DNA of 51,254 nt from positions 1 to 51,254 of the IMG/VR virus record IMGVR_UViG_3300050821_004076, one strand, 5' to 3'. The notes beneath the pieces are model-generated. The model was given only the letters and a program-made list of their open reading frames with translations, was not told where the DNA came from and made no database searches. The stretch is from a virus. Below, piece after piece: positions 42,479 through 49,734 of this stretch; within the stretch, counting starts at the first letter, position 1, and each line of letters begins with the position of its first letter. Both the position numbers and the translations under genes were made by a program.

Positions 42479-43035
42479 AAGGCCATACAGTCGAGGCAGG
42501 TCGTTCCTTCAGGCGTCCCAGCAGGGCAGCCGCAATCGGAGCAGATGCCAGGGGTAGGAGGAGGCTTCGGAACAGCAGCCTGCGGCTGTGCGGGCTCCGG
42601 CGCAGGGCGAAGTGTGGCGCACCACTCGTAGTGAGCCTGACCCTCCACCGTGCAGAAGCATTCGTCGCAGACTGTGAACTTCGGCTCGTCGGGATGAACC
42701 TCGTAGATTCCGGGAATGTTGGTCGGCTCGTCGAAAGGGGTCCTGATTTTCTGGCCGAGAATCTCCCCCTCCTGGAGGATCTTGAACTTCTGCCCGTCGA
42801 TTTCAAGATCGTAGCCGGAGAACTGGCCGTAGCTGATCTGGTCGCCAATCTCGTAATCGGCACACGCCTTGCCTCTGGCAACGATGGTCCCGTGGTCGGC
42901 CTGCTTGTGTGGGTCGGGACGCTCGGAGATTGTGACCTCTCCGATGGTTTCGGACTTGGTCTCGACAATGTCGGCAAGCACGAGGTACCTTGCGCCGCCG
43001 GGCCGGAATGCGGGAGTTTTGATCGGTGTATTCAT
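42475..43035 (-). CDS. groES: GroES-like co-chaperonin with zinc-ribbon extension
   Basis: A 186-residue protein, about twice the usual GroES length. Residues 1-97 match the GroES beta barrel: an RYLVL start, a mobile-loop-like VETKSETIGEV (24-34), GTIVARGKA, VGD-type EIGDQISYGQFSGYDL, and EGEILGQKI. Residues 98-186 are a new extension with cysteine groups C123/C126/C128/C139 and C165/C168/C170/C180/C183 joined by a Pro/Ala linker, likely two zinc ribbons. It should cap the GroEL ring made by the next gene, and the extension could guide substrates. Start ATG 43035 has GAGAGG upstream; earlier in-frame starts are unlikely. Confidence 0.88.
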   Translation of the reverse strand: MNTPIKTPAFRPGGARYLVLADIVETKSETIGEVTISERPDPHKQADHGTIVARGKACADYEIGDQISYGQFSGYDLEIDGQKFKILQEGEILGQKIRTPFDEPTNIPGIYEVHPDEPKFTVCDECFCTVEGQAHYEWCATLRPAPEPAQPQAAVPKPPPTPGICSDCGCPAGTPEGTTCLDCMAF

Positions 43036-43072
43036 TGCGCCTCTCATTATGCACCAGTGGTGCATGTGGATT

Positions 43073-43252
43073 TCAAAACAATTTCGGTTGGTCCTGCGGG
43101 ACGATCTTTTCAGGCTTCGTCTCTTTGGGCTTGTTGTAGCAGGGAATGCACCATTGACGGCGACCGTCGGCAACTCGCCACATCGTGACCTTCATGCAGC
43201 GAGGGCAAAATATCGCGGCCTCGGTGGTTAGCTTGGTATAGTGTTCCGGCAC
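43073..43252 (-). CDS. Small zinc-ribbon protein (59 aa)
   Basis: GTG 43252 sits inside the end of the preceding gene with AGAGGTAGAA before it. The protein has two CxxC pairs, CPRC (17-20) and CIPC (36-39), the classic spacing for a zinc ribbon, then a Lys/Pro-rich tail. Overlap by 25 bases with the upstream gene suggests coupling. It probably binds nucleic acid or protein; no specific family is recognised. It lies just before groES in the same direction. Confidence 0.55.
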   Translation of the reverse strand: MPEHYTKLTTEAAIFCPRCMKVTMWRVADGRRQWCIPCYNKPKETKPEKIVPQDQPKLF

Positions 43253-43641
43253 TTCTCTACCTCTCTCGCGAGTATCTTCCTGTGGTCGCTGGTCCACATC
43301 ATCGAGCCGCCCTCGTTGTCCGCGCTCTCGACAAGCGCTTTGTACCGGTCCCGTTCCTCGATCAGCCGCTTGATGCCCGGCTCGATAGCCCGGTGGATCA
43401 TCTCGCCCCATTCGACCCCGAGTAGCCTGCCGATTTCCTGCGGGTTCCACTGAGACTCGACGGCGAGATATTCCCTCTTCCACCTCGCCAAGTCCTGCGC
43501 CTCACGGCGGTAGTACTCGGCCCAGATGATCGAGCAGTCGCACAGCATCCCGGCTTGGCGGTAGGAGCACTTGGGATGGTGCGCCAACTTGTCGGGGTAG
43601 GTTTGCTTGATGAACTCGAAAGCCTGCGGAAAATCCATCAT
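43228..43641 (-). CDS. Replication-module protein of unknown function (137 aa)
   Basis: Start ATG 43641 overlaps the HNH gene's stop (a second ATG follows at 43638). The protein is helical, with an early motif FEFIKQTYP and a cysteine-containing segment CSYRQAGMLCDC (residues 24-35). A charged middle has Trp residues, and the C-terminus is Lys/Arg/Glu-rich. No catalytic motif is recognised. Its tight coupling between the HNH gene and the small zinc-ribbon gene places it in the helicase operon. Confidence 0.6.
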   Translation of the reverse strand: MMDFPQAFEFIKQTYPDKLAHHPKCSYRQAGMLCDCSIIWAEYYRREAQDLARWKREYLAVESQWNPQEIGRLLGVEWGEMIHRAIEPGIKRLIEERDRYKALVESADNEGGSMMWTSDHRKILAREVEKCRNTIPS

Positions 43642-43952
43642 CGGATCGCCATTCCCTTCGTGTGGTGGTAGCCACTGTGACACTCGACGCATCCCCAACG
43701 GCAGTTCTCGAGAGTCCAGTCGCCGCCGGCGCCACGGCTGCGAACGTGGACCAGATGCCCATAGAACAGCGGTGACTCTCCATCCCACGGCAGGACTCCC
43801 GGTATGCACTTGGGACCCAAGTTCAACTCACATCTCCCCTGGGCCCTGACGTATACTGCCAGCCGGATGGCGTGTTTCTCGGCTGCTGTGAGCGAACCTC
43901 GGCGTGGAGTAGCGCGTCTCTTGCGGATGGCGGTCCTGCGGATCAAGCTCAT
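43638..43952 (-). CDS. HNH endonuclease (104 aa)
   Basis: A compact HNH nuclease: C41 and C49, H66 in FYGHLVHV, H69, then C84/C88/C91 with H92 in the closing CxxxCxxCH element and a final HHTKG. A basic N-terminus (RRTAIRKRRATPRRG) should contact DNA. Start ATG 43952 has AAGGA before it and follows the helicase stop by two bases. Such genes are common in phage replication modules and may act in DNA processing or as homing genes. Size and motif order support the call. Confidence 0.82.
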   Translation of the reverse strand: MSLIRRTAIRKRRATPRRGSLTAAEKHAIRLAVYVRAQGRCELNLGPKCIPGVLPWDGESPLFYGHLVHVRSRGAGGDWTLENCRWGCVECHSGYHHTKGMAIR

Positions 43953-43954
43953 GT

Positions 43955-45325
43955 TCAATCCTTGTCGTGGTAGTCAAACTTCGCGTCTGGCTCAATCGGC
44001 TTGGTGTCCCGCCAGGCGGCCGTGTCGGGATCAAACCAGACGGTGAGGTTCCCAGGGCTGCCAAACCGCAACTTGGGCACGAACACAGCGCCCTTGTTGC
44101 TGAAGTGGCCCTCTTTCTCGTCATACTCCCGGTGAAGCAGGACGATCGTGTGCGCGTCATTCTCGATCTGGGACGACTCACGGAAGTCGAACATCGTCGG
44201 GATGGAGCTGGCGCCAGACTTGCGCCCCGTGGTGATCTGCGACAGGACCAGCGAGTGACAGTCCGTTCCCTTGACCAGATCAGCCAGCGCTGTAGACGCG
44301 CGCCCCACGCGCAGCCTCACCGCCTCGTCTTTCTCTGCCTGCCGGATCCGCAACCGCTGGATGTAATCGAGACACACCAGCCGGGTCCCCTCTTTGCGTA
44401 TCCCGCGGCGGCCTATTGCTACCAGGTCCTCGAGTGACAGGCCTGAGCGGTCGTAGGAGCGGAGCGGCATCTCGCACAGCCGTTCAGCCGCACGGTCTAG
44501 GTCTTGGACGACCGATTGCGGACACTTCCACTCCTTCGTCACGTACTCGTAGCGGCAGTTGGCCATCAGCGACAGGAGACGCATGTTCAACTGGTCCTTC
44601 GTCGGTTCCAGCAGGAACGCTTGGACGGGATTTCCCTGCTCGAGCGCTGCGAGGATCGCCTGAGCCATGAACGTAGTTTTGCCGACTCCCGAGACGGCGC
44701 CGGCCGCGGTCTGGAATCCAGCCATCATCCCGCCTGTGAGCCGGTCCAGCGCAGGAATCCCAAAACTCATCCCTGGAGACGTCCCGAGAGCCCTGCGAGC
44801 GTGGAATCTGTTCATCGACTGGACGATGGAGGCCGAGACGTGCGCGTCGGCTTCGTCGGTCTGGTTGCTGTCGATGATCTGCTCGAGCTCCGCCTGGATC
44901 GAAGCGGCGATGTCGACGGCTAGTTCGCTCTGGTCTCCGGCCCGGGTCTCGGACGTGGAGCACACCTCGATCAGCCGGCGGAGCATGCTCTTGTCTTTCA
45001 CGATCCGGATGTATTCGTCGATGACAGGACGCCGAGGAAGACCTTCGGTCAGGGATGCGAGGTACGCCACTCCTCCGATGGCTTCGAGTTCATGGTTCGA
45101 GCCGAGACGGTTGGCCAGGGTGACGATGTCGACCGTCCCGCCGTCTTTGATGAGTTGCCACATAGACATCGCGATGCGACGATGCGCGTCCAGCGACAGG
45201 TCGCCGAGCTTCATCCCGCGCTGGATGTCGGTCCAAGCCTCGTTGTCGAGCAGCACGGCGCCAAGCAGGGTTTTCTCCGCGTCAACGTTGGCAGGCAGGC
45301 CGGGCGCGATCGCTTCGTGGCTCAT
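43955..45325 (-). CDS. DnaB-like replicative helicase
   Basis: A 456-residue protein with the N-terminal helical domain of DnaB (residues 10-110) and a RecA-type motor. Walker A is GAVSGVGKT (209-217), Walker B is LVCLDYIQRL, and QITTGRKS gives the H3-type loop. As a hexamer it unwinds DNA at the fork. ATG 45325 overlaps the previous stop (ATGA) and has GAGGAGG. It follows the DUF1376-type protein, the usual partner position for a loader or initiator. The length is normal, and all motor motifs are present. Confidence 0.92.
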   Translation of the reverse strand: MSHEAIAPGLPANVDAEKTLLGAVLLDNEAWTDIQRGMKLGDLSLDAHRRIAMSMWQLIKDGGTVDIVTLANRLGSNHELEAIGGVAYLASLTEGLPRRPVIDEYIRIVKDKSMLRRLIEVCSTSETRAGDQSELAVDIAASIQAELEQIIDSNQTDEADAHVSASIVQSMNRFHARRALGTSPGMSFGIPALDRLTGGMMAGFQTAAGAVSGVGKTTFMAQAILAALEQGNPVQAFLLEPTKDQLNMRLLSLMANCRYEYVTKEWKCPQSVVQDLDRAAERLCEMPLRSYDRSGLSLEDLVAIGRRGIRKEGTRLVCLDYIQRLRIRQAEKDEAVRLRVGRASTALADLVKGTDCHSLVLSQITTGRKSGASSIPTMFDFRESSQIENDAHTIVLLHREYDEKEGHFSNKGAVFVPKLRFGSPGNLTVWFDPDTAAWRDTKPIEPDAKFDYHDKD

Positions 45326-46167
45326 CGATTGACCTCCTCGGCGTTGACGTACTTCATGTCGTCCATCGTGATCGGCTTAGTGCCGTTTGTCCCATTGAGA
45401 GATTTGGTGATCGGCTGCCCGTACCTGTCCAGCGGAGAATTTCGGTACTTGGCGACGATTGAAATCCACACGCTGGGTCGCTCCGCATGATTCACTTCCG
45501 AGAGATATCGGTTCCCTAGGAACCTGCGAAGCTCGGCGGCGGTAAGCTCTGGATTTGCGCTGAGAAGCTTCCCGAGTGCTCCGCCCTCTCTGCCGTCCCA
45601 CTCTGGATCCGCGTTGTCGTTTCTGGCGCGGTAGTAGGCAAATATCACCTCTTTGCAAGCGATGTGGCGGGGATCTCCAGAGTGCTTCATTCCATCCTCC
45701 GAAACGCGAGGCTTTTTGCGCGGCTTCGGAGAAGGTATTTGTTCTTGTATTTGTTCTTTAGGTGAAGGTGAAGGTGAAGGGCATGGCTCAAGCATTGCTT
45801 GGGGAATGCTTGGAGCATCCTTTTTCTTCCACCTTCCTTCTGCCGCTTTTTTAGCTTTCTCTTTTGCTACCAATGATTTGTCCTGCCATTTAGCTATCTC
45901 TATGTCGGCTCTCTTCTGATGCCAACGTCCATCGCCGTTTTTTGTGAAGAACTCTTTTAGCATTGCTTGAGCAATGCTTGGAGCATCCTTACCGCGCAAC
46001 TTTCCGATGGCTATCAAATCTGAAATCTCCGCGTCTAGCGGCCCTTTGCGCCAATAATGCATGAGCCAGAGCATGTAGCACCCGAATCTCTGGGCATCAA
46101 GGTGAGAGGTGTCCGCGAGGATATCTCCGATGTAGAGCGGCATCCAGATGTCAGGCTTAGACGGCAT
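45322..46167 (-). CDS. DUF1376-type replication protein
   Basis: A 281-residue protein. The N-terminal 100 residues match DUF1376 (YdaU-like): PLYIGDILADTSHLDAQRFG, then LWLMHYWRKGPL. Proteins of this type stand before helicase genes and act as origin-binding or loader proteins. The middle is Lys/Pro-rich, and two copies of a DAPSI-x-QAML segment (near residues 60 and 117) are encoded by a repeated DNA element described separately. The C-terminus is helical. Start ATG 46167 has GAGGGG upstream. Its stop overlaps the helicase start. An initiator role is inferred from position. Confidence 0.8.
   Translation of the reverse strand: MPSKPDIWMPLYIGDILADTSHLDAQRFGCYMLWLMHYWRKGPLDAEISDLIAIGKLRGKDAPSIAQAMLKEFFTKNGDGRWHQKRADIEIAKWQDKSLVAKEKAKKAAEGRWKKKDAPSIPQAMLEPCPSPSPSPKEQIQEQIPSPKPRKKPRVSEDGMKHSGDPRHIACKEVIFAYYRARNDNADPEWDGREGGALGKLLSANPELTAAELRRFLGNRYLSEVNHAERPSVWISIVAKYRNSPLDRYGQPITKSLNGTNGTKPITMDDMKYVNAEEVNR
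45791..45990. repeat. Iteron-like direct repeats inside the replication gene
   Basis: Two 32-bp copies (45791-45822 and 45959-45990) differ at two positions, and their starts are 168 bases apart, 16 helical turns. Each has nested dyads: AGCATTGCT against AGCAATGCT (perfect in the right copy), then ATGCT against AGCAT. T-rich stretches lie in between. This is the layout of an origin within an initiator gene, as in lambda O. Protein repeats alone are the alternative. Confidence 0.5.
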
Positions 46168-46169
46168 CT

Positions 46170-46541
46170 TTAAGACCCCTCTGTTTTGGGGTATTCGCCA
46201 CGCTTCACGCGCTCAAGATGGTCGCACCTGCTACACATCTTCCGGGCCTCGTCGCCTCTTTTGAGGAAGCTTGCGCGGCGGTGTTCATACCATCCGCACG
46301 TACAGCGCACGACCCACGGCCGATGGTTCGTGTCTTTCGCGCTGAGACCTATGACCTTGAAACGTCCGAAGGTTTTTCCGGTGATGTCCTCCCCTTGGGT
46401 TACTGGCCTAGTGGGGAGTGGAGCAAAACTGCGAACTCGTGGATCGGCAGGAGCCTCGTAAGAAACCCCTGGCTGCACGACACGTTGCGCGGTTTCATCA
46501 ATCGGGGTAGATTCCCCGAGGCGACGCCATAACGTACTCAA
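46170..46541 (-). CDS. Zinc-ribbon DNA-binding protein candidate (123 aa)
   Basis: The conserved-looking part is the C-terminal 70 residues: TGKTFGRFKVIG, a beta pair, then CTCGWYEHRRASFLKRGDEARKMCSRC, giving four cysteines in a ribbon as found in phage proteins linked to HNH and AP2 families. It probably binds DNA. The start is uncertain: TTG 46541 or GTG 46550, both behind GAGGGGAG. A strong hairpin at 46562 precedes it. The stop is two bases before the DUF1376 start, so it opens the replication operon. Confidence 0.6.
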   Translation of the reverse strand: MSTLWRRLGESTPIDETAQRVVQPGVSYEAPADPRVRSFAPLPTRPVTQGEDITGKTFGRFKVIGLSAKDTNHRPWVVRCTCGWYEHRRASFLKRGDEARKMCSRCDHLERVKRGEYPKTEGS

Positions 46542-46561
46542 CAGACACACTCCCCTCAGAA

Positions 46562-46591
46562 GGCTGGCGGGGTGCTGAGGGCACCCCAGCC
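46562..46591 (-). promoter_or_regulatory. Long hairpin before the replication operon
   Basis: GGCTGGGGTGC pairs with GCACCCC...CCAGCC around a five-base loop with a three-base bulge. It lies just upstream of the GAGGGGAG ribosome site. Its core GGGGTG-N7-CACCCC equals the dyad at 33106-33124. It may be an operator or an RNA structure. Confidence 0.45.
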
Positions 46592-46835
46592 ACTTGCGGT
46601 TCCAACCCGTCGGTCGAAACGCCTGCTCCTTTTTACCTGGGGGCAAAAGGTGCTTCCCACCCTATCACAGCTCCTGCTGACTGTTTGTGGATTTGGTGTG
46701 CAAGACCTGTGTCAATAGTGCAACTCTTGGTTCATTTTCACCAAGGAGCAACCCGGGCGAGACGCGGACCCGGGCTGCTGCAACCTGGCTTTTTGTGTGG
46801 AGGTTTGCACGCTTCAGGCAGACCGCCGGCCACCT

Positions 46836-46859
46836 GAAAACCCTCCGCACAGTGGAGAG
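46836..46859 (-). terminator. Terminator after the acidic protein gene
   Basis: On the - strand CTCTCC pairs with GGAGGG (one G-T pair) around a seven-base loop and is followed by TTTTC. It lies seven bases below the stop at 46866. Confidence 0.6.
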
Positions 46860-46865
46860 AGTACA

Positions 46866-47273
46866 TCAGACGGTAGCTGGTTGCTGCTCTTCGGTTTGTG
46901 GGGCTTCGGATCCCGTCGGAGTCTGCTCTTCTTCCTCGGTTTCCTCTTCCTCACCCTCAACGGGTCCGCTGCCGTCGATGTGGTGCGGTGTCTTGTCCAG
47001 ATCGAGCGGGACGATCTTCTCTCCGTCGCTGACTCCAACCGGCTTCTCGTTACTATCGAGGTACACCGTACCTGCTTCGGCAATATCTTCGACGTGCTCA
47101 TTCAGCATCGGGGTCTGGGTCGACGGCAATGGCGCCTTCCCCTGCTGCATCTGCTCGGCGTGCCCGGGGGAGACGTGCTTAGGCATCTTGACTTCCTCGC
47201 GAGCAAAGATGGGGTTGTCGGCGTTGACGTGGTTGGTAGCGTGACGGACGTGGTTGGGGTTTGCTGGCGACAT
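46866..47273 (-). CDS. Acidic-tailed protein of unknown function (135 aa)
   Basis: Start ATG 47273 has GGAGAAG seven bases upstream. The N-terminus is His/Asn/Pro-rich with three histidines. The middle has short strands (GTVYLDSNEKPVGV), and the last 35 residues are almost all Glu, Thr, Pro and Gln. Highly acidic tails occur in DNA mimics and in partners of single-strand DNA-binding proteins, but nothing here proves either. It is the last gene before a terminator. Confidence 0.6.
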   Translation of the reverse strand: MSPANPNHVRHATNHVNADNPIFAREEVKMPKHVSPGHAEQMQQGKAPLPSTQTPMLNEHVEDIAEAGTVYLDSNEKPVGVSDGEKIVPLDLDKTPHHIDGSGPVEGEEEETEEEEQTPTGSEAPQTEEQQPATV

Positions 47274-47354
47274 GATCTTCTCCGGAGTGTGGTTGATGGT
47301 GATGGGCGACGAGTCCTGCAGGACCCGTATTTCGATTGCTTTGAGAGTACTCCG

Positions 47355-47963
47355 TTAGCTCGGCTTGAGCGTTTCCTGCTTGGCGAGCAGCTTCTCGTGG
47401 AAGGCTGCCAGTTCCTTCGGCCCTGACTTCTTTGGCGGGACTACCTTGGGTCCTGCAGGCGTTGGATGCTCGAGGGGCATCTGGTTGTCAGGAGCAGACT
47501 TTGCCGCGGCTTTGTCTGCTCCTACAGACGACGGGAAGGCCATCTGGACCTCTTCTCCTGCCATCTCGCCCAGCCACGCCCACAACTCGCGGTTGAACGC
47601 GCAGTAGACCTTGAACTGAAGCTCGATGTCGGGGTCATCCTCTTCGCCCACGCGCTTCACCACGAATCCGCGGAGTTCAGCGTCAGGCACCTTCACGTTC
47701 GGAGCGGCAAACATCCCGTTCTCAGGAGTGTCGTTCCAGAACGCGACTGAGAGTCCTGCGATCTGCTGGACCTGGGGATCGACTTCGGTGAATTGCTTGG
47801 CGACAGCGGCGTATCCTTCCGATACCCAGTCCGGCAAAGAGCCCAGTGAGTTCTCCCCAAGAGGCATCTGGACGGGGAAGACGATGCGCTTGGTTGACGA
47901 TTGCTTTGTGATGCTGCCGATGATTACGCGGCGTTGTGCTCCCGCGAACGATTCAGATTGCAT
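47355..47963 (-). CDS. Replication-module protein of unknown function (202 aa)
   Basis: Start ATG 47963 has AAGGA upstream and a TAACCGCC motif before that; an earlier in-frame ATG is unlikely. Residues 1-130 form a compact alpha/beta domain (IVFPVQMPLGENS, AGLSVAFWNDTP, LQFKVYCAFNREL). The rest is a Lys/Pro linker and a charged tail. The layout of a folded core with a flexible C-terminus recalls single-strand DNA-binding proteins, but no motif confirms that. HNH-AP2 copy 3 has inserted just upstream. Confidence 0.6.
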   Translation of the reverse strand: MQSESFAGAQRRVIIGSITKQSSTKRIVFPVQMPLGENSLGSLPDWVSEGYAAVAKQFTEVDPQVQQIAGLSVAFWNDTPENGMFAAPNVKVPDAELRGFVVKRVGEEDDPDIELQFKVYCAFNRELWAWLGEMAGEEVQMAFPSSVGADKAAAKSAPDNQMPLEHPTPAGPKVVPPKKSGPKELAAFHEKLLAKQETLKPS

Positions 47964-47978
47964 GTGGTATTCCTTTCT

Positions 47979-47987
47979 GGCGGTTAT
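47979..47987 (-). promoter_or_regulatory. ATAACCGCC leader motif
   Basis: ATAACCGCC lies 16 bases before ATG 47963 and next to the AAGGA site. It matches the elements at 37209, 40582 and 42470. Confidence 0.35.
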
Positions 47988-48018
47988 GGTCGGTTGGACT
48001 TCTCGGTTAGAAGTCTTT

Positions 48019-48558
48019 TTAAGGACGCTTAAATCCAAGACAGGCGAAGCGCCCGTGGTATTTCAGCGCAGCGGGAACGTAAAGCTCGCGCCAAGCAGCC
48101 TCGGCGCTATTGCGATATCCAAGTCGGATTTGGCGGTAATTGACTTTGATGTTAGCCACGTAGGCATTCTTGGCGACATCGAAAGAGACGCCCTTGTAGC
48201 CAGAGGTATTGTTGCGCGACGTCGCCCTATTAGAACAATTCTCGCGGTGAGTGGCGATCCGCAGATTTTGGACTCCATTAACAAACTTGCGATTGTCTAG
48301 CGTGATGTGAAGTGCGTGATCCACATGCCGCTTATCTCTGTGCTTTAAGCCCATAATTTCCCGGTGCATTCTTATCGTGCGGTCGGTCCCGTCGGCTTGA
48401 CGTTCGGTACGCGCCGCGTAGTAGGTGCGACCGTGACGGCTCCATTTGGCGTACCACTTGAAGGCGGAAAGCCGCTCAAAGTCATCTTCATCCACGAGCG
48501 CTACTTGACCATGGTTCAGAGCTATTTCGCGGTAAGATGGGGTCAATGGGGATGTCAT
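48019..48558 (-). CDS. HNH-AP2 homing-type endonuclease, copy 3
   Basis: A 179-residue relative of copies 1 and 2 without the CQCGCG start. The HNH core is MHREIMG, VDHALHITLDNR and, after a four-residue insert, VQNLRIATHREN. The AP2-type domain (about 117-170) begins NTSGYKGVSF and includes the WRELYVPAALKYHG segment. It is more distant from the other two, so it is an older or separately acquired copy. Start ATG 48558 sits in the shared hairpin leader behind GGAGGG; a longer in-frame start would begin before the hairpin. It is inserted between two replication genes. Confidence 0.88.
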   Translation of the reverse strand: MTSPLTPSYREIALNHGQVALVDEDDFERLSAFKWYAKWSRHGRTYYAARTERQADGTDRTIRMHREIMGLKHRDKRHVDHALHITLDNRKFVNGVQNLRIATHRENCSNRATSRNNTSGYKGVSFDVAKNAYVANIKVNYRQIRLGYRNSAEAAWRELYVPAALKYHGRFACLGFKRP

Positions 48559-48618
48559 CTGAAAGGCCCTCCACGGCCTGATGATTAAACGGCGTCGCAA
48601 GCGCCTGATGTCCCCATT
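48546..48618 (-). promoter_or_regulatory. Start-enclosing RNA hairpin of HNH-AP2 copy 3
   Basis: AATGGGGA on the - strand (plus 48611-48618) pairs with TCCCCATT (plus 48545-48552). The enclosed loop has GGCC-GTGGAG-GGCC around the ribosome site and the ATG. The spacing is nearly the same as in copy 1. Confidence 0.65.
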
Positions 48619-48626
48619 ATATCTCT

Positions 48627-49160
48627 TCAAAAATCGTCCTCTTCTGTTGGCGGTGCCTGTGGTTTTGCCTTGGCCTGCGCCATTAACATCTGCACCCTGC
48701 GCGCGCCGGCTGCAAGTTTATTCGCTTTCTCAAGGCGGGAGAGAATATCCGTCCTCGCAAGCGGATGCATCGTCTCAATCCGCTCGAGGAAGTCAAGGAA
48801 CTCTACACCGATCATCGATCCTTTTCGGTCGTTGCATTGACGGCAGGGATAGTCGATGTTCGTGAGGTTGGAGGTCCCGCCACGACTCAGCGGAACCGAG
48901 TGGTCGACGGCAATCTCCCCCAGGGTGTACCAGCGTTTGCAGAATCGGCACTGTATGGCGCCATCCTCGACGCCTCCCATGACGTTCCTGATGTCGGTGC
49001 GGAACTCTTCGAGGGAGAAGGTGAGCGCTGGCAGCTTCTTCTTCTTCAGCCGGTCCACCATGCCCTGATAGCGGCTGCGGGTGAGGTCGTTAAAGGTGGT
49101 CCTGCTGGCCTGGGCGAATAGGACACCGGCTCCGACGACTTGAGGCTTGAAGTTAGCCAT
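48627..49160 (-). CDS. HNH endonuclease (177 aa)
   Basis: A classic HNH domain in the middle: CRFC (71-74), VDHSVPLSRGGTSNLTN with D86 and H87, then CRQC (106-109) and NDRKG. The N-terminal 65 residues are basic and helical, and the C-terminus is charged and helical. Start ATG 49160 overlaps the previous gene by eight bases and has GGAG upstream; a longer in-frame start would lie within that gene. Such a protein may act in DNA processing, recombination or packaging. The motif is complete, so it should be active. Confidence 0.85.
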   Translation of the reverse strand: MANFKPQVVGAGVLFAQASRTTFNDLTRSRYQGMVDRLKKKKLPALTFSLEEFRTDIRNVMGGVEDGAIQCRFCKRWYTLGEIAVDHSVPLSRGGTSNLTNIDYPCRQCNDRKGSMIGVEFLDFLERIETMHPLARTDILSRLEKANKLAAGARRVQMLMAQAKAKPQAPPTEEDDF

Positions 49161-49734
49161 CGTCTCTGCACTCCTCCCGCTCCTTGCACTTGCAGCGCTC
49201 GTCCGGAGTGGAGTACCAGCCAGAGGCGTCGCACCACCAGCAATGCTGGCAGAGGTCCTCCCCGGGCAGGTGATCACGGCATTCAGAACACCACACTGCT
49301 TCATCTTCCCGCGCGTTCTGCCGCATCCAGTCGAACAGGTCGGAGAAATCCTGCATGCTGTCGAATGCCTTCGGCAGGTCGGAGAGACGTCGCGTGCGGT
49401 TCCTGCGTCGGACTGCTTTAGTGGCTTTGCCTCTGTACGGAGGCTTGTCTTTTATGCTTATCAGCGTGCAGGGAGCTTCTTTGATGTCAACTTGACCGCT
49501 GGCGAAGTAAGGTCCACTGACTTCTACTGTTCGTCCCCCGCTGCTGCTGTTGTGGTAAATGTAGCCGCAAAGATACTTGCTCCACTCCACGTCGTACCCA
49601 TCGAAGCCTCGATAAGTCTTTCCATCGTGAGCAGATTCGTGCTCGGTGAAGACCCAAAGCGAGAAGAGCTTCTTTCTACCACCCGAATCGACGTGGAACT
49701 CACCGACTACGCCAACCGTGCGCTCGCCTCTCAT
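49153..49734 (-). CDS. Protein with C-terminal cysteine cluster (193 aa)
   Basis: ATG 49734 overlaps the upstream stop as TGATG (a GTG at 49737 is possible). Residues 1-100 form a beta-rich domain. The middle is Arg-rich (RRRNRTRR). The last 55 residues hold CSEC, CQHCWWC and CKCKEREEC, enough for two zinc sites. The arrangement suggests a nucleic-acid-binding protein. The family is not recognised. It sits in a tight run with ATGA-type overlaps on both sides. Confidence 0.6.
   Translation of the reverse strand: MRGERTVGVVGEFHVDSGGRKKLFSLWVFTEHESAHDGKTYRGFDGYDVEWSKYLCGYIYHNSSSGGRTVEVSGPYFASGQVDIKEAPCTLISIKDKPPYRGKATKAVRRRNRTRRLSDLPKAFDSMQDFSDLFDWMRQNAREDEAVWCSECRDHLPGEDLCQHCWWCDASGWYSTPDERCKCKEREECRDDG

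Larger units (their letters stand above)
46542..46865 (-). other. Intergenic region upstream of the replication operon
   Basis: 324 bases without a supported gene. It holds a terminator for the upstream genes (46836-46859) and an 11-base CCCGGG-centred inverted repeat (46747-46757 with 46769-46779). A TTGACA box on the - strand (46710-46715) has no good -10 partner, and the hairpin at 46562 completes the region. It is the likely promoter region for the replication genes. Confidence 0.55.

Noticed and set aside
46710-46740. TTGACA box as a sigma70 promoter on the - strand
   Set aside because: At 16-18 bases there is no acceptable -10 partner, so it is only noted in the region description.
46665-46850. 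61-codon - strand frame
   Set aside because: It overlaps strong hairpins, lacks a ribosome site and shows no protein-like pattern.
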